Shown in pieces: positions 5,580 to 11,752 of a DNA stretch of 11,752 nt (positions are counted from its first letter, which is position 1; each line of letters begins with the position of its first letter). The notes beneath the pieces were generated by a model. It was not told where the DNA came from, searched no databases, and saw only the letters and a list, made by a program, of their open reading frames with translations. This stretch comes from an uncultured Bacteroidales bacterium (GTDB lineage Bacteria > Bacteroidota > Bacteroidia > Bacteroidales > P3). Where the stretch lies: the NCBI GenBank assembly GCA_947177845.1, contig CAMWVZ010000021.1:1-11752 (forward strand), read 5' to 3'. Both the position numbers and the translations under genes were made by a program.

Positions 5580-6818
5580 ATGTGGAGTATCGTATTGGCG
5601 AGTGTGGTCATCTTTTTGGTGATTATCCTGCTGTTGGTGGCTTTGCTCTTGTTTGCGCGCAACAAACTCATGCCGCAGGGAAAGGTGAAGCTCAACATTA
5701 ACGGCGAAAAGACCTTGGAAGTGGAAACAGGCTCTTCCTTGCTCTCCACCTTGGCCTCGCAGAAAATCTACCTGCCCTCGGCCTGCGGGGGAAAAGGCAG
5801 CTGCGGTCTGTGCCGTTGCCGTGTCACCGAGGGCGGCGGCAGTATCCTGCCTTCCGAAAAAGGCTTCTTCTCCTACCGCGAACAGCACGACAACTGGCGC
5901 TTGGGCTGTCAGGTAAAGGTTCGCAACGACCTTTCCGTGCAGATTCCGCCCGAAGTGTTCGGCGTGCGCAAATGGGAGTGCGAGGTGGTTTCCAACAAGA
6001 ACGTGGCCACTTTCCTCAAGGAATTTGTGGTGAAGCTGCCCGAAGGCGAGAACTTGAATTTCAGGGCGGGCGGTTACATTCAGATTGATGTGCCGGCCTG
6101 CACGGTTCACTACAAGGATATTGAGGTGCAGGAGGAATACCGCGCCGATTGGGACAAGTTGCATATGTGGGATTTGGTGATGAAGAACCCCGAACCCTGC
6201 TTCCGCGCCTATTCCATGGCCAATCACCCCGCCGAAGGCAACCGCATCATGCTCAACGTGCGTATCGCCACCCCGCCTTTCGACCGCAAGAAAGGCGCCC
6301 TCATGAATGTGAACCCCGGCGTCTGCTCTTCGTATATCTATTCGCTCAAGCCAGGCGACAAAATCACCATTTCGGGCCCTTACGGCGAATTCTTCGTGCA
6401 GGATACCGACCGCGAGATGATGTTTATCGGCGGCGGTGCGGGCATGGCGCCCATGCGCTCGCAGATTTTCGACCAGTTCAAGACGCACCACACCAAAAGG
6501 AAAGCTTCGTTCTGGTATGGCGGACGCTCGCGCAAAGAGCTCTTCTATATGGACGAATACGAACAGCTGGAGAAGGAAAACCCCAACTTCAGCTTCCACG
6601 TGGCCTTGAGCGAGCCTCTGCCCGACGATGCATGGACGGGATATACCGGTTTCATTCATCAGGTTATCTACGACAACTATTTGAAGAATCATCCCGAACC
6701 CGAGGAAATCGAATACTACCTCTGCGGCCCCAAACCCATGACGGACGCGGTGGTGAAGATGCTCGACAGTCTCGGCGTTCCTCCCGAAATGATCCGTTAC
6801 GACAATTTCGGAAACTAA
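5580..6818 (+). CDS. nqrF: Na+-translocating NADH:quinone reductase subunit F (FAD, 2Fe-2S, NADH-binding)
   Basis: NqrF is the NADH dehydrogenase subunit: it takes a hydride from NADH onto FAD and passes electrons to its 2Fe-2S cluster and onward. The 412-residue protein has one N-terminal membrane helix (about 3-26). A ferredoxin domain (about 34-125) follows, with ligands Cys69, Cys75 and Cys78 in ACGGKGSCGLC and Cys110 in RLGCQV. The FAD domain carries RAYS (209-212) and GPYGEF. The NADH-binding domain carries GGGAGMAP (284-291), WYGGRSRKELFY and YLCGPKPMTDAV (380-391), and the terminus is YDNFGN, as in the family. Length and cysteine spacing agree closely with Vibrio NqrF. It begins 214 bases after nqrE and its stop is 1 base from the next gene, so it is probably co-transcribed with the downstream channel gene. 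Confidence 0.98.
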   Translation: MWSIVLASVVIFLVIILLLVALLLFARNKLMPQGKVKLNINGEKTLEVETGSSLLSTLASQKIYLPSACGGKGSCGLCRCRVTEGGGSILPSEKGFFSYREQHDNWRLGCQVKVRNDLSVQIPPEVFGVRKWECEVVSNKNVATFLKEFVVKLPEGENLNFRAGGYIQIDVPACTVHYKDIEVQEEYRADWDKLHMWDLVMKNPEPCFRAYSMANHPAEGNRIMLNVRIATPPFDRKKGALMNVNPGVCSSYIYSLKPGDKITISGPYGEFFVQDTDREMMFIGGGAGMAPMRSQIFDQFKTHHTKRKASFWYGGRSRKELFYMDEYEQLEKENPNFSFHVALSEPLPDDAWTGYTGFIHQVIYDNYLKNHPEPEEIEYYLCGPKPMTDAVVKMLDSLGVPPEMIRYDNFGN

Positions 6819-6819
6819 A

Positions 6820-8058
6820 ATGTTGTTCCGCTATCTGATTACGTTGATTTCCCGCTTCGGGGACATGCTTGCCGGGGCGGGGTGGAACATAGGTTTGGTG
6901 CGCGTCGCCACGGGCGTGGCGGTGGTGGTTTGCGTGGGGTTGTTCACGTGGGGCGTGTATGGTCTGCTGCGGCTTTCGTTCTCCTACATCGTGCGTCTGG
7001 CGGTATCCAAATCCAAGCATAAGATCGGCGAAATCATCGTCAAGCGGCATGTTATCCGCCATACCGCGGGCTTTATCCTCGCCCTTATCCTCAACGCCGC
7101 CGTTCCCGTGATTTTCGAGTCGCTGCAGGGGTGGATTGCGCCCATGCAGAAACTCATGAGTGTCTGCGTGCTGTGGTTTGTGGTGAGAATGGTGACGGGA
7201 AGCCTCTGGTGCGTGGTCGACTATCAGACCGTCTATCAACGTCATAAACAGAAGTCCTATAAGGGGGCGGTGCAGTTCTCGGTCATCATCGTCTATTTCG
7301 TGGGCGGCATCATTCTGCTTTCCATCTTGCTGAACAAATCTCCGTTGGTGTTTATCGGCGGGTTGGGCGCGGCTTCGGCGGTGCTGATGCTGATATTCAA
7401 GGACAGCATCTTGGGCCTTGTGGCGGGGGCGCAGCTGTCCTACAACGACATCGTCCGTCTGGGCGATTGGATTACAATGAGCAAGTTCGGGGCGGACGGC
7501 ACGGTGATAGACATCACCCTCACCACCGTGAAGGTGCAGAACTTCGACCTCACCGTCACCACGATACCCGCCTACAACCTCATTTCCGACTCGGTGCAGA
7601 ACTGGCGGAGCATGTCCGATTCCAAGCACCGCCGCATTCAGCGCTCGTTCAATATCGACGTGACGGGCATACGCTTCTGCGACAAGGCCTACATAGACCG
7701 GCTGGCGGGCAGGGAAGCCCTGGCGGTGTTCATGAAACCCTACGCCCAAGCCGAGAACCTGCCGCACGGAGGCATCACGAACATCTTTCTCTTCCGCCGC
7801 TATGTGGAATTTTATCTGCGGCATCATCCCGACATCGAGAACGACCCCAACTATACCTTGATGGTGAGGCAGTTGGCCATAAGCGACTATGGCGTGCCCT
7901 TGCAGATTTACTGCTTCACCCGCACCTCGGTATGGACGGCCTACGAGGCGATACAGGCCGATGTGTTCGACCACCTGCTGGCCATGGCGCCCGTGTTCGG
8001 GCTGTCGGTGTACGAGCGTCCCGCACAGCCGGATTTCCGCGCAAGTGAATATTTGTAA
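6820..8058 (+). CDS. MscS-family (YbdG-like) mechanosensitive ion channel
   Basis: This is predicted to be an inner-membrane, tension-gated channel that releases ions under hypo-osmotic stress. The 412-residue protein has hydrophobic segments at about 22-50, 80-100, 110-130 and 150-172. They lead into the pore-lining helix with the MscS pattern PLVFIGGLGAASAVLMLIF followed by KDSILGLVAGAQL (175-206). A beta domain follows (YNDIVRLGDWITM, then TVIDITLTTVKVQNFDLT), and the C-terminal domain contains YGVPLQIYCFTRTS (357-370). Total length and the long C-terminal part resemble E. coli YbdG (about 415 residues) more than the smaller MscS (286); YbdG assignment is by recalled resemblance only. The start is 1 base after the nqrF stop, implying translational linkage to the Nqr operon. 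A role in balancing Na+ or turgor near the pump is inference. Confidence 0.9.
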   Translation: MLFRYLITLISRFGDMLAGAGWNIGLVRVATGVAVVVCVGLFTWGVYGLLRLSFSYIVRLAVSKSKHKIGEIIVKRHVIRHTAGFILALILNAAVPVIFESLQGWIAPMQKLMSVCVLWFVVRMVTGSLWCVVDYQTVYQRHKQKSYKGAVQFSVIIVYFVGGIILLSILLNKSPLVFIGGLGAASAVLMLIFKDSILGLVAGAQLSYNDIVRLGDWITMSKFGADGTVIDITLTTVKVQNFDLTVTTIPAYNLISDSVQNWRSMSDSKHRRIQRSFNIDVTGIRFCDKAYIDRLAGREALAVFMKPYAQAENLPHGGITNIFLFRRYVEFYLRHHPDIENDPNYTLMVRQLAISDYGVPLQIYCFTRTSVWTAYEAIQADVFDHLLAMAPVFGLSVYERPAQPDFRASEYL

Positions 8059-8065
8059 TTATTCG

Positions 8066-8073
8066 TATCTTTG
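8066..8073 (+). promoter_or_regulatory. Candidate Bacteroidota -7 box for the glycosyltransferase gene
   Basis: TATCTTTG is a perfect fit to TAnnTTTG and lies in the 40-base gap after the channel gene, 25 bases before the ATG at 8099. No good TTG -33 element is seen at 19-21 bases upstream; a TTTG at 8052-8055 is too close. A separate promoter for the glycosyltransferase is plausible but not certain. Confidence 0.5.
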
Positions 8074-8098
8074 TGGGATAACGCCAAAAACTTTCGAT

Positions 8099-8872
8099 AT
8101 GCGTAGCGACACGCTGATCATCATTCCCACCTACAACGAAAAGGAGAACATAGAGAAAATCATACGCAAGGTGTTTTCTTTGCCCAAGGCCTATGATATT
8201 CTGGTGGTGGAGGATAATTCGCCCGACGGCACGGCCGCCATTGTCGACCGGCTGATTGCGGAAGAGTTTTCCGACCGTCTGTATATCGAAAAACGGCCCG
8301 GCAAACAGGGCCTCGGCACGGCGTATATCCACGGCTTCAAGTGGGCGATTGCACAGGGACGCTATGATTACGTCATCGAAATGGACGCCGATTTCTCGCA
8401 CAATCCCGACGACCTGATACGTCTGTATGAGGCCTGCGCCAAGGACGGAGCCGACCTCAGTGTGGGTTCGCGCTACGTGAACGGCGTGGTGAATGTGGTG
8501 AACTGGCCCATGGGGCGCGTGTTGATGTCGTATTTCGCCTCGGCCTACGTGCGTACGGTAACCCGTATGCCTTTGGGTGACGCCACCGCCGGTTTCGTGT
8601 GCTACAAAACCTCCCTGCTGCGCAACCTCGACTTGGACGACGTGCATTTTGTGGGCTACGCTTTCCAGATAGAGATGAAGTATACCGCCTATAGGCTTGG
8701 CTATCAGCTTAAGGAAGTGAGCATTGTATTCACCGACCGCAAGGAGGGCGTGTCGAAGATGAGCCGCAAGATTTTCAAGGAGGCTTTCTTCGGGGTTATC
8801 CAACTGCGCTTCCGGCATTTTCACGGCCAATACAAGGGCAAGCCGAAAAAACCGCTCTACTCGCTCGGATAG
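8099..8872 (+). CDS. Family 2 glycosyltransferase, polyprenol monophosphomannose (DPM1-like) synthase
   Basis: Proteins of this type transfer mannose (or a related sugar) from a nucleotide sugar to a polyprenyl phosphate at the cytoplasmic face of the membrane, making a lipid-linked donor for glycan or glycoprotein assembly. The 257-residue protein shows the GT2 plan: IIIPTYNEKENI (7-18), VVEDNSPDGTA (36-46), GLGTAYIHGFKWA (71-83), and the DXD motif Asp96-Ala-Asp98 in EMDADFSHNP. Further motifs are GSRYVNG (123-129), GDATAGFVCYK (160-170) and FTDRKEGVSKMS (211-222), all as in dolichol-phosphate-mannose synthase relatives. It has no C-terminal membrane segments, so it is the short soluble or peripheral type. 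Upstream in-frame codons overlap the channel gene and lack family residues, so the ATG at 8099 is chosen. The exact sugar cannot be told from sequence. Confidence 0.92.
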   Translation: MRSDTLIIIPTYNEKENIEKIIRKVFSLPKAYDILVVEDNSPDGTAAIVDRLIAEEFSDRLYIEKRPGKQGLGTAYIHGFKWAIAQGRYDYVIEMDADFSHNPDDLIRLYEACAKDGADLSVGSRYVNGVVNVVNWPMGRVLMSYFASAYVRTVTRMPLGDATAGFVCYKTSLLRNLDLDDVHFVGYAFQIEMKYTAYRLGYQLKEVSIVFTDRKEGVSKMSRKIFKEAFFGVIQLRFRHFHGQYKGKPKKPLYSLG

Positions 8873-8884
8873 GCGGGATTTTTG

Positions 8885-8892
8885 TATTTTTG
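8885..8892 (+). promoter_or_regulatory. Candidate Bacteroidota -7 box for ppdK
   Basis: TATTTTTG, followed by CACG, fits the TAnnTTTG consensus perfectly. It sits in the 76-base gap after the glycosyltransferase gene and would leave a leader of about 50 AT-rich bases before the ATG at 8949. The -33 region is not clearly conserved. Confidence 0.55.
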
Positions 8893-8948
8893 CACGTTTT
8901 GCAGGAATGAAAAATTTATAATTAGATAATCAATACATTAAGTTTACA

Positions 8949-11693
8949 ATGGGTAAAGAAGCAGCAAAGAAAACAGTTTATCTGTTTGGTAACAAAACGG
9001 CTGAAGGCAGGGCCGACATGCGTAACCTGTTGGGCGGAAAAGGCGCCAACTTGGCGGAAATGAGCCTGATAGGTCTGCCCGTACCTCCGGGGTTCACCAT
9101 CACCACCGAGGTGTGCACCGCCTACAACGAAATCGGTGCCGAAGCCGTCATCAATATGATTAAACCCGAAGTGCAGGCGGGTATGGCCTGGGTGGAGAAG
9201 ATCATGGGCGCCAAGTTCGGCGACGGGGTCAATCCGCTTCTGTTTTCGGTACGTTCGGGTGCCCGCGCTTCCATGCCCGGCATGATGGACACCATTCTCA
9301 ACCTCGGTATCAACGACGAGGTGGTGGAAGCCTTGGTGAAGAAGACCGGCAACGAACGTTTCGCATGGGATTCCTACCGTCGTTTCGTGCAGATGTACGG
9401 CGACGTGGTTTTGGGCATGAAGCCCAAGTCGAAGGAAGACATCGACCCCTTCGAGGCCATTATCGAGAAAGTTAAGGAAGAAAAGAACGTGAAGCTCGAT
9501 ACAGAGCTCACCGTAGACGACCTCAAGAACTTGGTGAAACTGTTCAAGAAAGCCGTCAAGGAAAACACGGGCAAGGACTTCCCCGTGGATCCGTGGGAAC
9601 AGCTTTGGGGTGCGGTGATTGCCGTATTCGACAGCTGGATGAACGAACGCGCCATTCTCTACCGCCGTCTGAACAATATCCCCGCCGAATGGGGCACGGC
9701 CGTAAACGTGCAGACCATGGTGTTCGGCAACATGGGCAACACCTCGGCCACCGGCGTATGCTTCAGCCGCAACGCCTCCACGGGCGAGAACAAGTTCAAC
9801 GGCGAATACTTGGTGAACGCACAGGGCGAAGACGTGGTGGCGGGTATCCGCACGCCGCAGGAAATCACCCTGCTCGGTTCGCAACGCTGGGCGCAACTGC
9901 AAGGCATTTCCGAAAAGGAACGCGCCGAAAAATATCCTTCGCTCGAAGAAGCGATGCCCGAACTTTATAAGGAATTGTGGGAGTTGCAGAACAAGCTCGA
10001 GCTCCACTACAAGGATATGCAGGACATGGAGTTCACCATTCAGGAAGGCCGCCTGTGGATGTTGCAGACCCGCAACGGAAAGCGTACGGGCGCGGCTATG
10101 GTGCGCATCGCCATGGAACTCTGCAAGGAAGGCCTTATCAGCGAAAAGGACGCGCTTCTGCGCATCGAACCCAATAAACTCGACGAATTGCTGCACCCTG
10201 TGTTCGACAAGGTGGCCCTCGCTTCGGCCAAGGTTATGGCCAAGGGTCTGCCCGCTTCGCCCGGTGCGGCCACGGGTCGCATCCTCTTCTTTGCCGAAGA
10301 TGCAGAGAAGGTGGTGGAGAAGAACCCCGGCGAAAAGGTGATTTTGGTGCGTATCGAAACCTCGCCCGAAGACCTCAAGGGTATGTATATCGCCCAAGGT
10401 ATCCTGACGGCGCGCGGCGGTATGACCTCGCACGCGGCGGTTGTGGCGCGCGGTATGGGCAAGTGCTGCGTTTCGGGTGCGGGCGAGATAGAGATCGACT
10501 ACAAGAAACGCACGCTCACCATGGGCGGAAAGACCTATAAGGAAGGCGACTATATCTCGTTGAACGGTTCCACCGGTCAGGTGTTCGACGGCGAAATCAA
10601 GACTATCGACGCCGAAATCAGCGGCGATTTCCAGGCCTTGATGGATTTGGCCGACAAATACACCCGCATGGTGGTGCGCACCAATGCCGACACTCCGCAC
10701 GATGCGGCGGTGGCCCGCAATTTCGGTGCCCGCGGTATCGGCCTCTGCCGTACCGAACACATGTTCTTCGAGGGCGACAAGATTATCCCCATGCGCGAGA
10801 TGATTTTGGCCAAGGACGAAGCTGGACGCCGCGCCGCCTTGGCGAAACTGTTGCCCTTGCAGCGTGCCGACTTCGAAGGCATCTTCGAGGCCATGCACGA
10901 CCTGCCCGTGACGGTGCGTCTTTTGGATCCCCCCTTGCACGAGTTCGTTCCCCACGATACGAAGGGTCAGGAAGAAATGGCCAAGGTGATGCATATCGGC
11001 GTGGAAGAGGTGAGCGCCAAGGTGAAGGAATTGGAAGAAGTGAACCCGATGCTCGGCCACCGTGGCTGCCGCTTGGGCAATACCTATCCCGAAATTTCGG
11101 AAATGCAGACGCGCGCTATCTTGGAAGCGGCCCTGAACCTCAAGAAGCGTGGTGTGAAGGCCCGTCCCGAAATCATGGTGCCGCTGGCCGGAACCAAGAA
11201 GGAACTGGCCGATCAGGTGGATATCATTCACCGCACCGCCGAAGCCGTATTCGCCGAACGCGGCGAGAGAATCGACTATATGGTGGGTTCGATGATCGAG
11301 ATTCCTCGTGCCGCCCTCACCGCCAACGAAATGGCCGAGGTGGCGCAGTTCTTCTCGTTCGGTACCAACGACCTCACGCAGATGACCTACGGTTTCTCGC
11401 GCGACGATATCGGCAAGTTCCTGCCCGTTTACCTCGACAAGAACATCCTCAAGCACGACCCGTTCCAGATTTTGGATCGCGAGGGTGTGGGTCAGTTGGT
11501 GAAATGCGGTGTGGAAAAGGGCCGTCAGACCCGTCCCGACATCAAGTTGGGTATCTGCGGCGAACATGGCGGCGAACCGAGCTCCATCGCTTTCTGCGAT
11601 TCGTTGGGCATGAGCTATGTGAGCTGCTCGCCCTATCGTGTGCCTATCGCACGGGTGGCGGCTGCCCAAGCCAATGTCTCCACGCAGGAATAG
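8949..11693 (+). CDS. ppdK: Pyruvate, phosphate dikinase
   Basis: PPDK catalyses the reversible reaction pyruvate + ATP + Pi to PEP + AMP + PPi in the cytoplasm. In anaerobic gut-type bacteria it can serve PEP formation or PPi-linked glycolysis. The 914-residue protein has the three expected parts. The N-terminal ATP-grasp region has LLGGKGANLAEM (27-38) and VRSGARASMPGMMDT (101-115). The central swivelling domain has the phosphorylated histidine His495 in GGMTSHAAVVARG, preceded by Thr493, the residue regulated by phosphorylation in plant enzymes. The C-terminal PEP/pyruvate barrel has GLCRTEHMFF (598-607), MIEIPRAAL (782-790), FFSFGTNDLTQMTYGFSRDD (801-820) and the catalytic Cys870 in GICGEHGGEPSS. 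It is longer than the ~874-residue clostridial enzyme, partly through a charged stretch around 160-210. It appears to be its own transcription unit, with a promoter box before it and a terminator after it. Confidence 0.98.
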   Translation: MGKEAAKKTVYLFGNKTAEGRADMRNLLGGKGANLAEMSLIGLPVPPGFTITTEVCTAYNEIGAEAVINMIKPEVQAGMAWVEKIMGAKFGDGVNPLLFSVRSGARASMPGMMDTILNLGINDEVVEALVKKTGNERFAWDSYRRFVQMYGDVVLGMKPKSKEDIDPFEAIIEKVKEEKNVKLDTELTVDDLKNLVKLFKKAVKENTGKDFPVDPWEQLWGAVIAVFDSWMNERAILYRRLNNIPAEWGTAVNVQTMVFGNMGNTSATGVCFSRNASTGENKFNGEYLVNAQGEDVVAGIRTPQEITLLGSQRWAQLQGISEKERAEKYPSLEEAMPELYKELWELQNKLELHYKDMQDMEFTIQEGRLWMLQTRNGKRTGAAMVRIAMELCKEGLISEKDALLRIEPNKLDELLHPVFDKVALASAKVMAKGLPASPGAATGRILFFAEDAEKVVEKNPGEKVILVRIETSPEDLKGMYIAQGILTARGGMTSHAAVVARGMGKCCVSGAGEIEIDYKKRTLTMGGKTYKEGDYISLNGSTGQVFDGEIKTIDAEISGDFQALMDLADKYTRMVVRTNADTPHDAAVARNFGARGIGLCRTEHMFFEGDKIIPMREMILAKDEAGRRAALAKLLPLQRADFEGIFEAMHDLPVTVRLLDPPLHEFVPHDTKGQEEMAKVMHIGVEEVSAKVKELEEVNPMLGHRGCRLGNTYPEISEMQTRAILEAALNLKKRGVKARPEIMVPLAGTKKELADQVDIIHRTAEAVFAERGERIDYMVGSMIEIPRAALTANEMAEVAQFFSFGTNDLTQMTYGFSRDDIGKFLPVYLDKNILKHDPFQILDREGVGQLVKCGVEKGRQTRPDIKLGICGEHGGEPSSIAFCDSLGMSYVSCSPYRVPIARVAAAQANVSTQE

Positions 11694-11720
11694 CGGCTGT
11701 CCGCTGTTTGAAATAAGGAG

Positions 11721-11750
11721 AGGGGGCGCACAAAGTGCGCCCCCTTTTTT
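11721..11750 (+). terminator. Strong rho-independent terminator after ppdK
   Basis: A perfect 10-bp stem, GGGGGCGCAC (11722-11731) with GTGCGCCCCC (11735-11744), encloses a 3-base AAA loop and is followed by six T residues (11745-11750). It begins 28 bases after the ppdK stop codon. A11721 can also pair with T11745. There is no comparable T run for the opposite strand, so it should act on plus-strand transcripts. Confidence 0.95.
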
Positions 11751-11752
11751 GT

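Noticed and set aside
5475..6692. A 405-codon minus-strand frame opposite nqrF that also enters the repeat spacer.
   Set aside because: It is antisense to a clear NqrF with intact cofactor motifs, and its C-terminal end is translated from AT-rich repeats. No family resemblance is seen.
7889..8098. An in-frame upstream extension of the glycosyltransferase into the channel gene.
   Set aside because: The extra 70 residues lie inside the channel coding region in another frame and show no GT2 features. The ATG at 8099 starts directly at the family's N-terminal strand.
8922..11669. A 915-codon open frame on the minus strand covering nearly all of ppdK.
   Set aside because: The predicted product is His-, Gly- and Val-rich with no recognisable motif, and it lies exactly opposite a well-supported enzyme gene. 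Long antisense frames arise from the codon bias of GC-rich genes, so I treat it as a shadow.

Overview
The window looks like a chromosomal segment of a Bacteroidota (probably Bacteroidales) bacterium with moderately GC-rich genes. Three things point that way: a complete Na+-translocating NADH:quinone reductase (Nqr) operon whose proteins read like Bacteroidales homologues, gene starts that mostly lack a Shine-Dalgarno sequence and have AT-rich leaders, and close matches to the Bacteroidota sigma-factor -7 box (TAnnTTTG) ahead of downstream genes. The species cannot be fixed from the sequence alone.

Layout. Positions 1-308 (minus strand) hold the 5' part of an unidentified membrane-protein gene that runs off the left edge. 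A 92-base divergent intergenic region follows. Then all genes read on the plus strand: nqrA (401-1756), nqrB (1816-2943), nqrC (2979-4079), nqrD (4086-4736), nqrE (4748-5365), an AT-rich 214-base spacer with heptamer repeat arrays (5366-5579), nqrF (5580-6818), an MscS/YbdG-type mechanosensitive channel gene starting 1 base after nqrF (6820-8058), a dolichol-phosphate-mannose-synthase-like family 2 glycosyltransferase (8099-8872), and pyruvate phosphate dikinase ppdK (8949-11693). A strong intrinsic terminator closes the window (11721-11750).

How the genes work together. NqrA-F form one inner-membrane complex that oxidises NADH through NqrF (FAD and 2Fe-2S), passes electrons through the covalent flavins of NqrC and NqrB, reduces quinone and pumps Na+ out. 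The maturation factor ApbE, which attaches the FMN groups, is not in the window. The MscS-like channel, probably co-transcribed with nqrF, would act on ion and osmotic balance across the same membrane. The glycosyltransferase probably makes a polyprenyl-phosphate sugar donor, and PpdK interconverts pyruvate and PEP; each has a promoter-like box of its own and no obvious functional tie to Nqr.

I see no new multi-gene system here. The most unusual points are the repeat-bearing, fold-back AT-rich spacer that splits nqrE from nqrF, a roughly 105-residue Pro/Ala/Glu-rich C-terminal tail on NqrC, and the non-alanine residues just before the flavin-carrying Thr in NqrB and NqrC.
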